Of a stretch of 64,000 nt of DNA, positions 32,549 to 42,557 are shown one piece after another; the first letter of the stretch is position 1; each line of letters begins with the position of its first letter. The notes beneath the pieces are model-generated. The model was not told where the DNA came from, did not search any database, and saw only the letters and a list, made by a program, of their open reading frames with translations. The stretch comes from Maricaulis sp. (GTDB lineage: Bacteria > Pseudomonadota > Alphaproteobacteria > Caulobacterales > Maricaulaceae): positions 1 through 64,000 of the forward strand of contig NZ_JASBRI010000003.1 of the NCBI RefSeq assembly GCF_030149515.1, written 5' to 3'. The translations under genes and the position numbers were made by a program.

Positions 32549-33682
32549 ATGACGTTTGCGTTCCGGCGACTGCCTCTCCTTGTCCTGTCATGCCTCGGGC
32601 TTGCCCTGGCGACCGCCTGTGCGGCCAATCCCGCGCGCTTGCCGGTGGTCGACCCCGGTACGGATCCCGGACAGACCCAGACAGTTTTCGTCGCCACCAC
32701 GCGCGCTCCCGTCGCCGACCCCATGCTTCGCTTCGGGGCCGGCCGGTCAAGCGAACTGGCCTTTGCCCGCGCCGAGGTCTGGGTGCCGCACAATCGCGAA
32801 CCCGGCGCGATCGAACCTCCGGGCCGGACGCCAGACCCGGGGCGTGAATTCGCCCTTGCAGACTGGGAACTCCTGCCCGGACAGGCCGTGTTTTCGGAAC
32901 AGCTCGATGAAAGCCTGAACGCCGTCGCCTTCCCGGAACGCGACGTCTTCCTGTTCGTACACGGATTCAACACGCCGTTTTCCGACGGGCTTTATCTCAA
33001 CGCCCAGATTCTCAACGATTTCGGCATACTCGGCACGGCGGTCCACTATTCCTGGCCGTCGGCAGGCCGCATCCCCGCCTATCTCTACGATCGAGACAGC
33101 GCCCAGTTCGCCCGCGACGGACTGGCGGAGACGTTGACCCTGCTGGCCGAAAGCGAGACGACCTCGATCACCATACTGGCCCATTCCATGGGCTCGCTGG
33201 TGACCATGGAAGCCCTGCGCCAGCTAAGCCTGAGCGGCCGGCACGATGTTCTGGAACGGATCGATCCGGTCATCCTCGCCTCGCCCGATATCGATCTGGA
33301 CCTGTTCCGGTCCCAGCTCGATGCGATCGACCCGCCACCGGCTCACCTCGCCGTCTTCGTGTCCCGCCGCGACCGGGTTCTGCTGCTGTCCGATCAGTTG
33401 CGGGGCGGGCAAAGGACCCAGCTGGGCATGGGTGCCCAGCGGGATATCCTGACAGGTCTGGGCGTTACAGTGGTCGATCTCAGCGATATCCGCGATGGCG
33501 GTTTCACCCATCACCGCACCTTTGCCAGTTCGCCGACCCTGATGCGCCTGGCCGCGAGCGGCATGCTGAATGCCGCCCTGATGGGCGAGGCCGGGAAGCC
33601 GCGCGCCAGCGGCATCGGCACGCTTTCGGATCTGGCGGCCAGCATCATCTATCTGCCGGCCCGCGCGCTCGGCGAACGCTGA
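32549..33682 (+). CDS. Alpha/beta hydrolase lipoprotein, DUF900 family
   Basis: This 377-residue protein has a lipoprotein-type signal with Cys24 after LATA. The segment QTVFVATTRAPV begins the DUF900-like domain. The fold core includes VFLFVHGFNT (oxyanion HG), the nucleophile elbow AHSMGS, and the late Asp/His region (SRRDRVLLLSDQL and FTHHRTF). It is probably a periplasmic esterase or lipase-like enzyme of unknown substrate. ATG at 32549 gives the signal peptide directly; ATG at 32522 is another candidate. It is convergent with the chemoreceptor gene. Confidence 0.85.
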   Translation: MTFAFRRLPLLVLSCLGLALATACAANPARLPVVDPGTDPGQTQTVFVATTRAPVADPMLRFGAGRSSELAFARAEVWVPHNREPGAIEPPGRTPDPGREFALADWELLPGQAVFSEQLDESLNAVAFPERDVFLFVHGFNTPFSDGLYLNAQILNDFGILGTAVHYSWPSAGRIPAYLYDRDSAQFARDGLAETLTLLAESETTSITILAHSMGSLVTMEALRQLSLSGRHDVLERIDPVILASPDIDLDLFRSQLDAIDPPPAHLAVFVSRRDRVLLLSDQLRGGQRTQLGMGAQRDILTGLGVTVVDLSDIRDGGFTHHRTFASSPTLMRLAASGMLNAALMGEAGKPRASGIGTLSDLAASIIYLPARALGER

Positions 33683-33773
33683 GCCTATCGCGGAGCAGAC
33701 GAAGACCCGGACCTTGAGGGGAGAGAGGGGCCGGGCCTTCACTGTTGCAAGGCGACATCAAGGGGGGGAGAGA

Positions 33774-35474
33774 TCAGCCGGCCTTGCGAACTTCGGAGAG
33801 GAAGGATTCAACCGTCGAATTGAGCCGTTCGGCGCGTTCGGACACCGTCCGCACAGCCTGCAGCACATCCTGCGAAGCTTCGCCCGTCTGCCGGGCCGAA
33901 CGCGAAACCACGTCGACATTTTCCGACACCGACCGCGCACTGGTCGCGGCATGCGAGACCGAGGACGAGATCTCGCGGGTCGAGGCACTCTGCTCCTCGG
34001 CCGCGGCGGCGATGGCAGATGCCGCCCGGCTGATCTCTCCGACCGCGCGGGTCACGTCCTCGATCGAGGACGAGGACGAAGCCGCAGCCTCCTGGATCGC
34101 ATTAATCTGGTCGCGGATATCCTCGGTCGCCTTGGCAGTCTGGGCCGCCAGCGACTTCACTTCCGATGCGACGACCGCAAAGCCCTTGCCCGCCTCGCCG
34201 GCGCGCGCCGCCTCGATCGTTGCGTTCAGTGCCAGAAGGTTCGTCTGTTCGGAGATGTCGTTGATCAGCTGCACGACATGGCCGATCTCCTGCGCCGCAG
34301 CGCCGAGATTGTCGACAACGGCGCGGACCGACTTGGCGCGTTCGTCGGCCTGGGCGGCCATGTCCGAGGAGCCCTGGATCTGCTGTGTCACTTCTGCGAT
34401 GGAGGCCGTCAGCTCTTCCGAGGCGGCCGCCACGGATTCCACGTTCGTCGAGGCTTCCGAGGCCGCCGAGGCCATCATTTCGCTCTGCTGCGAACCTTCC
34501 GTGGCTGCCTGGGAGAGCTGTTCGGCAATGGCCGACATCGAGGTGCAGGCCTCGTTGACTTCACCCAGCATGGCCATGACATCGGCATCGAAGGCCTGGG
34601 CCAGCTCGTTCAGCTTGGCGGCACGGCGTTCGTTCGCCTCGGCCTGCTCGCGGGTTTCCGCTTCGAGCTTTTCGGCCTTCTGTCCGCTTTCGCGGAAGCG
34701 GCGCAGGCTGGCAACCACCGCGCCCAGCTCGTCGCTGCGCTCCAGAGACGAAATGTCGAGCGAGTAATCGCCATTGGCCAGGGTCTCCGTGGCATCGGCA
34801 ATCTTGCGGACCGAAACGGCGATGCGGCGGCCATACAGCAATGACAGGGTGAAAAGACCGACACCGGCCAGCACCGCGACTACAATGAAAGCCATGATCG
34901 AGGTACGCGCGGCATCGTTCGCGGCCTGGGCATCGGCGCGCGAGAGTTCGCCGGCATGGTTCGCCAATTCGGTAAGGTCGCTGTTGAGTTCGTCGAAGAC
35001 ACCGTCAAAAGGCTGAAGAAAGGCGACCGAACTGGCGAAGTCGAGCTCCAGCATCTGGCCCACGAAATCGAGCGCATCCTTGTAAAGTCCGAGCTGCTCG
35101 ATGAGTTCATCGATGGTTTCACCGCGTCCGGCCTCCTCGGCGACGCTGCGCAGCGCTTCGATGCGCGCGGCCAGGTCGTCGACGCGGGTGGCGACACCCT
35201 CGAAAGACGCCATGACATCCACTTGCTCGCCCGCGGCCTGCGCGGTGATGATCTGGAAGACGTCGGCATTGATGGTCTCGAGCGTGGCCTGAAGCCGGGT
35301 CAGTTCGACACCCGTCTCCATGCCCGAAATGACCCGCTCCTGGCTGGCCGACCCCTGCATGAGGGACCAGGTCCCCAGACCTGCGACCGCGGCCAGCGCA
35401 ATGATCGCGGCTATCGGCGCAACTGCGAAAGACTGCGCAATCGTCAGGTTGAAAAGTGAAATCTTCTTGCCCAT
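33774..35474 (-). CDS. Methyl-accepting chemotaxis protein in the sensory module
   Basis: This 566-residue chemoreceptor has TM1 at about 14-36, a roughly 155-residue helical periplasmic domain (four-helix-bundle-like), TM2 at about 192-214, a HAMP domain near 215-265 and a long cytoplasmic signalling hairpin. The tip contains [37 protein letters not shown]. No C-terminal CheR pentapeptide is seen; it ends VRKAG. It lies downstream of a TonB receptor and a YfiR-like protein on the same strand. I infer that it reads ligand state passed on by these two. ATG at 35474 follows AGGAG at 7 bases. Confidence 0.92.
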   Translation of the reverse strand: MGKKISLFNLTIAQSFAVAPIAAIIALAAVAGLGTWSLMQGSASQERVISGMETGVELTRLQATLETINADVFQIITAQAAGEQVDVMASFEGVATRVDDLAARIEALRSVAEEAGRGETIDELIEQLGLYKDALDFVGQMLELDFASSVAFLQPFDGVFDELNSDLTELANHAGELSRADAQAANDAARTSIMAFIVVAVLAGVGLFTLSLLYGRRIAVSVRKIADATETLANGDYSLDISSLERSDELGAVVASLRRFRESGQKAEKLEAETREQAEANERRAAKLNELAQAFDADVMAMLGEVNEACTSMSAIAEQLSQAATEGSQQSEMMASAASEASTNVESVAAASEELTASIAEVTQQIQGSSDMAAQADERAKSVRAVVDNLGAAAQEIGHVVQLINDISEQTNLLALNATIEAARAGEAGKGFAVVASEVKSLAAQTAKATEDIRDQINAIQEAAASSSSSIEDVTRAVGEISRAASAIAAAAEEQSASTREISSSVSHAATSARSVSENVDVVSRSARQTGEASQDVLQAVRTVSERAERLNSTVESFLSEVRKAG

Positions 35475-35554
35475 TGGATCTCTCCTAGCGGGTGCGCCCG
35501 GCGGGCGGGATGCCATGGCACCAGCCTCGGCCTGAGTCGCTGAAATCAGGGTTA

Positions 35555-35585
35555 ACGCCCCGGCACCGTCATGGCACCGGGGCGT
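35555..35585 (-). terminator. Stem-loop between the receptor and chemoreceptor genes
   Basis: A 9-bp perfect stem (ACGCCCCGG/CCGGGGCGT, 13-base loop) lies just after the receptor stop. No T-run follows on the minus strand. It may set a lower level of chemoreceptor than of receptor mRNA. Confidence 0.45.
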
Positions 35586-35595
35586 CATCGGCGTC

Positions 35596-37611
35596 CTAGA
35601 AGCTGCCCGTCAGGCCGAACCAGAAGCGGGATTCCGATTCGGTATTGACATTGGTGACCTCGCCGCCGCCGAAATTGGCGTTCTGTGCGCTGAGCGACAC
35701 CGACACATGATCGTTCAGCCGGTAGCCGGCCCGGAAGGACAGGGCCACATAGCTGTCGATCGCCACCTGGGAGGGAAGACCGAAGGTCGCCTGGAACGGG
35801 CTCGTGGTCTCCGAGACATAGTTGACATAGCCATCGGCGGTGAAACGCTCGCCCGTCCAGCCCAGATGGGCGTTGAACAGATGTTCCGGAGTCGCGCCCT
35901 CGTAGTTCTGGACGTGGTTGGCGCCGAACGTGCCGTCCAGATCGTCCTCGGCCTGCTGGAATGTGTAGTTCACGTCCCAGTCCCACCGGCCTTCGGGATT
36001 GCCTTCCAGACCCAGTTCGAAACCGGCGGTCGACGTATCTCCGCGATTGTCGAACAAGAGGGTCGGGATCGTGGCCGCCGGCGGCAGTACGTCCGGGAAC
36101 AGGCCGAACAGGCCACGCACATCGGCCGTGTCCTGCATGAACACCGCGGCGCGCAGGTTCACTGTCGGCGTGAGCGCCCGGTCATAGGCGATCTCATAGC
36201 TGTCCACGATCGACGGGATCATGTTCGGATTGCCCGACAGGATGAGCGGATTGCCGCCGACTGTGGACTGCAGGCCAAAGCCGATATCGAAGGACGTCGG
36301 GGCCTGGATACCACGGCCGGCCATCGCCCGCAGCGAACCGCCGAAGGACGGACGCCAGACCAGGGCTGCATTGTAGGAGAACTCTTCGAAGGACACCGAA
36401 TAATCGTCCTGCGTGAAGATGTAGGTTGCAGCCGGTGCGCCATCCCGGCTCCAGTCTACACTGTCGAAACGGCCGGCCAGGGTCAGGTCGAGTGTGTTCG
36501 AGAACTTGTGGTTCCACATCGCCGAAAAGGCAGCGGACTCATACCCGAAATCGCCATTGCCGGGATCCGGGAAGGAGGCGGTCTCGCCATTGCGGAATTC
36601 GGCGCCGATGCGGAATGTGTTGCGTGTGCCGAGCTTGAACAGATCCTGGATACGCCAGGTAGTCAGCGACGAACTCAGCGGACCGTAAGAGTATTCGATC
36701 TCGCTTTCATTGCGATAGACCATTGCCGTGATGAAGCCGAAATCCGTGTCCGCTTCGATCGAGCCGAGATAGGAGGTCAGTTCGTATGCAGCGCGCGCGG
36801 CCGTATAGACCGACGTGATGCCCAGCTCGTCGACATTGGTGAAGGTCGCTTCACCGTTCAGGCTGATCTTGTCCGTGATCCGGATGCGGCCCTCGATCGC
36901 CCCGGTTTCACGGCTGAAATCGGGAATGGCGCGGGTCTGCACGTCGATGCCACCCTCATAGGCCGGCAGCTCGCTGGTTTCCGAATTGCCATAGCTGACA
37001 CGAACCGAAGCGCGCTCACCGAACTGATGGGCCGCCACGAAGCCGGCGTCATAGCCGCCTTCACTGTCTACATTGACGCGCGCGGTCAGGTATTCACCGT
37101 GCTGCGGGTTGCGGGTGATGATGTTGACCACGCCGGATACGGCATTGAAACCGTACAGCGCCGACTGGGCGCCCTTGACCACTTCGATCTGCTGGATCTC
37201 TTCCAGCTGCACCGGCAGGGTCGACCAGGCGGTATAGCCGTAGCTGTCGAGATAGACTTCGCGGCCGTTCACCAGCACCAGAAGGCGCGGCGAATACGGC
37301 GTGGCAGCGCCGCGGATCGAGATCTGGCCGTCGCCATAGCCGTACCGGTTGAAATTGACGCCGGCATAGTGCCGCAGGATGCCCGGGATGTCGTATTCCG
37401 GAAATCGGCCGATATCGTTCTGGGTGATGATGATCATCGTCGCCGGGACGTCGGAGGCACGCTGCGGCGCGCCGGTGGCGCCCGCCGTTACGGGCTCGCC
37501 GAAGAGTTCGCTCATCGCGGTATAGTCCAGCGACTGAGCATTCGCGCCCGCCGTGATGGCCATGCTGGCGGCCAGGGCGGACAGGGAAGTCGAAAGAAGG
37601 ATGTTTTTCAT
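35596..37611 (-). CDS. TonB-dependent receptor of the sensory module
   Basis: This 671-residue receptor has a signal peptide (cut after GANAQ), then [25 protein letters not shown] and the plug with [35 protein letters not shown] and [16 protein letters not shown]. The barrel ends in Phe. It belongs to the receptor subgroup often encoded with a DUF4154/YfiR protein and a signalling protein (GGDEF or kinase). Here the partner is a chemoreceptor instead. The gene starts 30 bases after the YfiR-like stop. It may transport or merely sense its ligand; the ligand is unknown. Confidence 0.9.
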   Translation of the reverse strand: MKNILLSTSLSALAASMAITAGANAQSLDYTAMSELFGEPVTAGATGAPQRASDVPATMIIITQNDIGRFPEYDIPGILRHYAGVNFNRYGYGDGQISIRGAATPYSPRLLVLVNGREVYLDSYGYTAWSTLPVQLEEIQQIEVVKGAQSALYGFNAVSGVVNIITRNPQHGEYLTARVNVDSEGGYDAGFVAAHQFGERASVRVSYGNSETSELPAYEGGIDVQTRAIPDFSRETGAIEGRIRITDKISLNGEATFTNVDELGITSVYTAARAAYELTSYLGSIEADTDFGFITAMVYRNESEIEYSYGPLSSSLTTWRIQDLFKLGTRNTFRIGAEFRNGETASFPDPGNGDFGYESAAFSAMWNHKFSNTLDLTLAGRFDSVDWSRDGAPAATYIFTQDDYSVSFEEFSYNAALVWRPSFGGSLRAMAGRGIQAPTSFDIGFGLQSTVGGNPLILSGNPNMIPSIVDSYEIAYDRALTPTVNLRAAVFMQDTADVRGLFGLFPDVLPPAATIPTLLFDNRGDTSTAGFELGLEGNPEGRWDWDVNYTFQQAEDDLDGTFGANHVQNYEGATPEHLFNAHLGWTGERFTADGYVNYVSETTSPFQATFGLPSQVAIDSYVALSFRAGYRLNDHVSVSLSAQNANFGGGEVTNVNTESESRFWFGLTGSF

Positions 37612-37641
37612 GGTGATTACTCTCTAAATCCGTGTTTCCGC

Positions 37642-38151
37642 CTAAATTTCTTCGATCATCATCGCGAAGGCCGCCGCGAAGGAGACCGAAGAGGCATTCG
37701 CTGCACCGCGATTGACGACGATACGCACCGACGGCGCGCTCTGGACGCCCATCACGCAATTGCCGCTTTCAACGCAGCCCATATCGGTGGAAACCGTCAT
37801 CACGCCGGCCGAGCTGGCCGCCGAGAAAACACCGGCATCGCCCGAGGCTCCGCCCAGCAGCACGGCGGCGTGAGCACCGCCAAGACTGCCGGCATCGGCC
37901 ATCGGCACGAGGCGCGCATTGAGCGTGACCCGGCCGGCCGAAAGCCCGCCGGCCATCGTGCCGGCAAGCGCCTGGGCTTCGGCTTCGCTGGCAGCATCGT
38001 AGACGATGGCGACCGTCCGGCCGGACCCGCTGGCGCCTTCAACGAAGCTGAGCGCGCGCCCGATGACTTCCAGGTCACGCTGGGTGGTTTCCGCCATGGC
38101 GGGAGTGGAGAGGAGAGCGCCGGCGAGTACCGGCAGAATATATTTACGCAT
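37642..38151 (-). CDS. Periplasmic YfiR/DUF4154-like protein
   Basis: This 169-residue exported protein has a signal peptide (MRKYILPVLAGALLSTPAMA, cut after AMA). The mature part has alternating strands and helices: TVAIVYDAASEAEAQALAGTM, ARLVPMADAGSLGG and HAAVLLGG, then VMTVSTDMGCVESGNCVMGV and a final VRIVVNRGAANASSVSFAAAFAMMIEEI. This is how YfiR-type (DUF4154) proteins look; the C-x5-C pair may form a disulfide. YfiR binds and restrains the periplasmic part of a membrane signalling protein. It leads the operon with the TonB receptor and chemoreceptor. The family call is from pattern and context. Confidence 0.65.
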   Translation of the reverse strand: MRKYILPVLAGALLSTPAMAETTQRDLEVIGRALSFVEGASGSGRTVAIVYDAASEAEAQALAGTMAGGLSAGRVTLNARLVPMADAGSLGGAHAAVLLGGASGDAGVFSAASSAGVMTVSTDMGCVESGNCVMGVQSAPSVRIVVNRGAANASSVSFAAAFAMMIEEI

Positions 38152-38235
38152 GTAAGTCCCTGCCCTGTTTTCCGGACATCGAATGACGTCGTATCAGGGC
38201 CGGAACTACGCGCGGAGTGTTAACCATGACCTTCC

Positions 38236-38345
38236 GCACCGTCATAGCTTATTACTTATACTTGTAATATGCTATTACCAGGCAAGCCATGAACAGTATT
38301 CGTATATGTATACCATATTACATACTTGAACAGTTTACCCTCTGC
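38236..38345 (-). promoter_or_regulatory. AT-rich promoter region of the sensory module
   Basis: This stretch is very AT-rich compared with its surroundings and lies 85 bases before the YfiR-like gene. It has several TATTAC/GTAATA motifs and a GTATA-TG-TATAC palindrome (38302-38313). On the minus strand TTGCCT followed by 19 bases and TATAAG is a possible sigma-70 promoter with long spacing. Confidence 0.35.
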
Positions 38346-38927
38346 CGAGCGCAGACACACCCAATGCCCGCCGCGCAGGGACAATGGCCGGGGAGTGCCT
38401 ACTGGCAACTACACGCGCGCTCTGCCCGGCCGGGGGAAATGGGCGCGGGGAAGGCCTGGCGCGCCGCTTGTCCCGCAGCACGCCGGTAAATTCCCGGAAC
38501 CTGCCAGCCACTTTCCGGAAACGCGTCCCGGAGCTGACGTGCCGGGGCTCCGGCAGGGTAGTGCGGCGGGTCGAGCGGCACCAAACGACCGGCCGTGATA
38601 CCCGCGCACCTGGAATCGGGGGCGAGCGCGTCCGGGAAAGCTCCGCGTGCGGGATGTCGATGGATGTCACGCCCAAAAACCAGACCGGTTTACCGGCGCC
38701 CGCCATTCTTCGTGTCGCTAAAGTCCCCGGACTTTTGCGATCGGCGAAACCGACCACTCCTCATCCCGCACCCCTCCCATACCGCCAGGCGGACACGCCG
38801 TGGAGACAAAGGTGTGCGCGGCGGGCGGGAGAAATGGCGCGAGAGACAAGATGACAGAAAGGGCGCTCGTCCCGCGGGGGGGCGGCACAGGGCCGGGGAC
38901 GTGAAGAGACGGGAAGCCGGGAGCGGG
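38346..38927. other. Intergenic stretch without a supported gene
   Basis: About 580 GC-rich bases lie between the promoter region of the sensory module and the MarR gene stop. Open frames on both strands exist but have no ribosome sites and translate to Arg/Pro/Ala-rich low-information sequence. No repeats, RNA genes or insertion remnants are seen. Confidence 0.6.
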
Positions 38928-39416
38928 TCAGTCCTTCAGGCCGTCGCCGTGCATCAGCTGGCCTGCACGACGGCGCAGGCGGCCGAGCAGGCCGGCCAGC
39001 AATTCGGCCTCCTCCGGCGAGAATTCGGCCAGCAGGGCCGCCTCCTCCGCCAGGGCGACCGGCGCAATATCGCCATAGGTATCGGCACCGGCCGCCGACA
39101 GCCGCAACAGGCGGGCCCGGCGGTCGGAAGCGTGGTCCTCGCGCTCGACGAGCCCTCGTTCAACCAGGCTGCGTACGGCCCGGCTGACCGAAACCTTGTC
39201 CATCGCCGCACTGTCGGCGATCGCCTGTGCCGTCATGGCCTGGCCCTCTCCAAGAATGGCGATCACGCGCCATTCCCAGATCGAGATTCCGAACCGCGCC
39301 TGATAGGCCGACGCGATGAGCCGGCTGACCAGGTTCGAGGTGACGGCGAGCCTGTAGGGCATATAATCGCGCAGGCGCAGCTCCTGCGTATCGGGGGTCC
39401 GGGCCGTGTGGGTCAT
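38928..39416 (-). CDS. MarR-family regulator
   Basis: This 162-residue protein has the winged helix of MarR: ISIWEWRVIAILGEGQAMTAQAIADSAAMDKVSVSRAVRSLVERGLVEREDHASDRRARLLRLS, with the DxRxxxLxLT-like wing. It is divergent from a pair of aromatic-degradation genes (39502 and 40147) with only 85 bases between starts. It probably represses that pair until an aromatic ligand binds. A longer start at 39482 would overlap the promoter region and is unlikely. Confidence 0.9.
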   Translation of the reverse strand: MTHTARTPDTQELRLRDYMPYRLAVTSNLVSRLIASAYQARFGISIWEWRVIAILGEGQAMTAQAIADSAAMDKVSVSRAVRSLVERGLVEREDHASDRRARLLRLSAAGADTYGDIAPVALAEEAALLAEFSPEEAELLAGLLGRLRRRAGQLMHGDGLKD

Positions 39417-39501
39417 GCCGTCAGTGGTGCCGGAAGCCGGGCGCAGCCGCAAGGCGATTGTTGGCTCGACGGCGGACCGCAAGGCGCGCTATCTGGACGG
39501 T

Positions 39502-40137
39502 ATGAGCGATCTCGTCACCCTGCCCCCCGCACCGCGCCTCGCGATCGAAGGCGATGCCCGCACCTTTCCTGTCGGCCGCGTCTTCTGTATCGGCCGCAAT
39601 TATGCCGATCACGCCCGGGAAATGGGCGCAGCGGCCGAAGCGATCTTTTTCGCCAAGCCTGCCGACGCCGTGACCACGGCATCGCACATTCCCTTTCCGC
39701 CGGAGACCGCCGACCTGCATCACGAGGTCGAGCTCGTTCTGGCCCTGGGCGAAGACGGCGAAATTGCCGCCAGCGGTGTCGGCGTGGACCTGACCCGGCG
39801 GGACCTGCAGACCCGTATGAAGGAAAAGTCGGCGCCCTGGGAAATCGCCAAGGGATTTCGCCACTCGGCCCCCACGGGCGCGCTGCGCCGCGGTCCGCCC
39901 CCCGCGTCCGGAGCGATCGCGCTGACTGTCAACGGCCAGACCCGCCAGTCCGGCGATCTCGGCCTGATGATCCTCAAACCGCAGGCCCTGCTTGCCGAGC
40001 TCGGCCGCTTTTTCGAACTGTCTCCGGGAGATCTTGTCTTCACCGGCACGCCGGCCGGGGTCGGACCGCTCAACCGGGGCGACAGGGTCCGCGCGACCGT
40101 GGACGGCCTGCCCCCGCTGGATTTCACGCTCGATTAG
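39502..40137 (+). CDS. Fumarylacetoacetate hydrolase-family protein (fumarylpyruvate hydrolase type)
   Basis: This 211-residue protein is the short, bacterial form of the FAH family: VFCIGRNYADHAREMG, FAKPADAV and HHEVELVLALG with the metal-binding H-x-E-x-E, and LVFTGTPAGVGPLNRGD near the end. Such enzymes cleave fumarylpyruvate (gentisate route) or fumarylacetoacetate (homogentisate route). The zeta-class GST isomerase gene follows after 9 bases, which fits either route. Length suits fumarylpyruvate hydrolase. The ribosome site is weak. Confidence 0.87.
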   Translation: MSDLVTLPPAPRLAIEGDARTFPVGRVFCIGRNYADHAREMGAAAEAIFFAKPADAVTTASHIPFPPETADLHHEVELVLALGEDGEIAASGVGVDLTRRDLQTRMKEKSAPWEIAKGFRHSAPTGALRRGPPPASGAIALTVNGQTRQSGDLGLMILKPQALLAELGRFFELSPGDLVFTGTPAGVGPLNRGDRVRATVDGLPPLDFTLD

Positions 40138-40146
40138 GAGGAAGCC

Positions 40147-40788
40147 ATGACCACGCTCTACGGCTATTGGCGTTCCAGCGCCGCCTATCGTCTGCGGATT
40201 GCGCTCAACCTCAAAGGCGTCGGCTATGGCCAGGTGGCCGTCAACCTGAAGGACGGCGAGCAGCATGGCGAGGCCTGGCGGGCGATCCAGCCGCAAGGAC
40301 TGGTACCGGTGCTCGAACACGGGCAGGACCGTTTCCTGCAATCGCCGGCCATACTGGAGTGGATCGACGAGACCTGGCCGGAACCCGCACTTCTGCCCGC
40401 CGATGCCGCCGGCCGCTGTCGCGTGCGCGGCTGGGCATCGGTGATCGCCTGCGACATCCATCCCGTCCAGAACCTGCGCATTCTCAAGGCGATCGCCCAG
40501 GATCTCGGACAGGGTCCGGAGGGGATGAAGGCCTGGGCTCAGCGCTGGATGCAGTCCGGACTGGAATCGCTGGAAACCATGGTCGCGGCCCATGAGCGGT
40601 CCACACCCTTCCTGTATGCGGACCGGCCCGGCATGAGCGAAGTCTATCTGGTTCCGCAAATGTACAATGCCCGGCGCTGGGAGGTGGATGTGTCGAACTG
40701 CCCGACACTCGTGGCGGCCGACGAGGCCGCCCGGGCCCTGCCGGCCTTCGCCGAAGCCGCTCCGGAAGCCCAGCCGGACGCAGAATAG
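40147..40788 (+). CDS. maiA: Maleylacetoacetate / maleylpyruvate isomerase (zeta GST)
   Basis: This 213-residue zeta-class GST begins TTLYGYWRSSAAYRLRIALNLKG, the SSxxxRVRIAL motif that binds glutathione and the substrate. IQPQGLVPVLE and LQSPAILEWIDETWP follow, and the C-terminal half has the CDIHPVQNLRIL motif of the family. It turns the cis-ring-cleavage product to the trans form so that the hydrolase encoded just upstream can act. An AGGAGG site lies before the ATG. Confidence 0.92.
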   Translation: MTTLYGYWRSSAAYRLRIALNLKGVGYGQVAVNLKDGEQHGEAWRAIQPQGLVPVLEHGQDRFLQSPAILEWIDETWPEPALLPADAAGRCRVRGWASVIACDIHPVQNLRILKAIAQDLGQGPEGMKAWAQRWMQSGLESLETMVAAHERSTPFLYADRPGMSEVYLVPQMYNARRWEVDVSNCPTLVAADEAARALPAFAEAAPEAQPDAE

Positions 40789-40792
40789 CCCG

Positions 40793-41983
40793 TCAGTGGC
40801 GCAGGCTCTGGCGTGTCCGTGTGACCAGGACCAGCCAGAGCCACTCTGCCGGGCCCAGCCGGAAACGCGGTACCCAGAACCACGCCGCGGCGATCATCGC
40901 CCCTGCCAGGCTCAGCGCGATGGCCAGGAGCGCTGCACGCGGCAATTGGGCGAAGAGCGAAAGGCCCGGCAGGCCGGAAAACAGGAAGACCAGCACGATA
41001 GAGCCGAGAAGGTAGGCGCTGAGCCAGACCCGGCCGAGACGGCCCAGGGCCTCGACGGGCACACGCAGTGCCCCGGCGCGGCAGGCGAGCATGACGAGGG
41101 CGGCATATCCGTAGGCTATCAAGGGCGTGGCCAGGAGTTTGGCACTGCTGCTGGCGAACGCGCTGGACGGGGCGAATCCGGTTGAGATTTCATGGAGATT
41201 GGCCCAACCGGCCAGCGGCCATCCGATCCCCAGTGCCACGGCGCCGGACAGGGCATAGCGCAGGTCCGGCCAGCGCAGGTCGAAGAAGCCCGTTCGCAGC
41301 GCGGCCATGGCGATCAGCATGACACCGGCAATACCGCCGCCCAGAAAGACGATCTGCATCAACTGGTTCATCAGGGCGAAGCCGAGATTGGCCGGCAGGC
41401 GGGCCCAGAAACCGGCCTGGTAGAGACTGTTCAGCGCGGCCACGCGGTCCGGCGGATAGCCCAGGGCGGCGGCCCGGCTCATGCTGTCGTCGACAAGACC
41501 GGTCATTGCGCTTCCGGCCAGCAATACCGCCAGTGTGGCCAGCACCAGACCCGTTCCGAAAATGAGCTGGCTCACGACGGTGAGGCGGGCGCCCGCAGCG
41601 GCGATCAGCCCGACAATGGCGAGAGGCACGAGAAGATCGCCGAACCAGAACAGATAGGCATGCACCAGGCCGATCGGCAGCAGCCAGCCCAGATACCCCC
41701 ATTGCCGGCCGCCGCGCAGGTCGGGCACTTCGTCCAGCGCGGCGAGCCAGGCGCCCAGGCACGCGGCCAGCAGGACCGGAAAGACCGGCGAGAATCCGGT
41801 CTCGATGATCCACCACGCGAACTGGTTGAGCGGAAAGGCGAAGTCTGGCGCGATAGTCGGCAGGGCCGCCGCCGGCCAGACCAGCGCATAGGACTGGATC
41901 GAAGCGACGGCCAGGCCTGCGACGGTCAGGCCCAGCAGAGCCTCATATCCCGTGCGCCCTGTCGCGATCGGCCATCGTGTCAT
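40793..41983 (-). CDS. DUF418 (YeiB-like) membrane protein
   Basis: This 396-residue protein has about ten membrane segments and the C-terminal DUF418 domain, which ends PRFRLGPAEWLWLVLVT, the GP-x-EWLWR-like hallmark. Function of the family is not established. It is convergent with maiA, leaving 4 bases. ATG at 41983 follows GGAGG. The membrane-topology pattern is clear, but the role is not. Confidence 0.85.
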   Translation of the reverse strand: MTRWPIATGRTGYEALLGLTVAGLAVASIQSYALVWPAAALPTIAPDFAFPLNQFAWWIIETGFSPVFPVLLAACLGAWLAALDEVPDLRGGRQWGYLGWLLPIGLVHAYLFWFGDLLVPLAIVGLIAAAGARLTVVSQLIFGTGLVLATLAVLLAGSAMTGLVDDSMSRAAALGYPPDRVAALNSLYQAGFWARLPANLGFALMNQLMQIVFLGGGIAGVMLIAMAALRTGFFDLRWPDLRYALSGAVALGIGWPLAGWANLHEISTGFAPSSAFASSSAKLLATPLIAYGYAALVMLACRAGALRVPVEALGRLGRVWLSAYLLGSIVLVFLFSGLPGLSLFAQLPRAALLAIALSLAGAMIAAAWFWVPRFRLGPAEWLWLVLVTRTRQSLRH

Positions 41984-42126
41984 CTCGCCTCCACCCTTCC
42001 GCCCCATTTCCGCCCTCTTCTTACGAAGAATTCACGAAACTCCCGCATTTCGTGAATTGCCTTTATTTACAAGGGCGATAATACGTGGTGCCGATAATAA
42101 TCCGGATCGTAAGGCGCACACTTCAA

Positions 42127-42390
42127 ATGATCCAGTTGCTCGAAACCGTGATCGAATGGCTCGCGATGCTCGCGCTGACCTCTGTCGGGATCGATGTGGA
42201 GCCTGTGTCGTGCGCCACCGCCGCGCCGGCGGAATACCGGACCGTGACCGCCGTTTATCTCGAACACGGCCACGACGCCTACCGGCTCTCCGTAAGCGAT
42301 GACGGATGTGCGGAGGCCGCAGTGCGGGCGCTGCGCATCGACGACACGCCGCGCCTGATCACAAAGCTTCCGCAGAGCTACGACAGCTGA
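42127..42390 (+). CDS. Small hypothetical protein
   Basis: This 87-residue frame begins with a hydrophobic helix (MIQLLETVIEWLAMLALTSVGI), then a soluble part with two Cys residues and a strand-rich AEYRTVTAVYLEHGHDAYRLSVSDDGCAEAAVRALRI. The first part could be a signal or membrane anchor. An in-frame GTG at 42085 could extend it by 14 residues; no good ribosome site marks either start. Codon pattern looks like coding sequence. Confidence 0.45.
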   Translation: MIQLLETVIEWLAMLALTSVGIDVEPVSCATAAPAEYRTVTAVYLEHGHDAYRLSVSDDGCAEAAVRALRIDDTPRLITKLPQSYDS

Positions 42391-42557
42391 TCGCCCGGAC
42401 AGCCGGCCTACGCGACCTTTCCCCCGCAAATCCCGATTTTGCATAGATTATCTGTGTGCGCATCGCGCATTCACGCCTATTCTCTGCCATAATGAAATTT
42501 TCGGCCACAGGGCGGCGGACGCTTCCCGCCGGGATCAAAGAGCCAATCGGGCAGACA

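Noticed and set aside
35707-38223. 838-codon open frame on the plus strand
   Set aside because: It lies antisense over the TonB receptor and YfiR-like gene, which have clear domains and signal peptides. Its sequence is a low-information GC-rich shadow.
38384-38854. 156-codon plus-strand frame in the intergenic stretch
   Set aside because: It has no ribosome site and its translation is Arg/Pro-rich without a recognisable fold.
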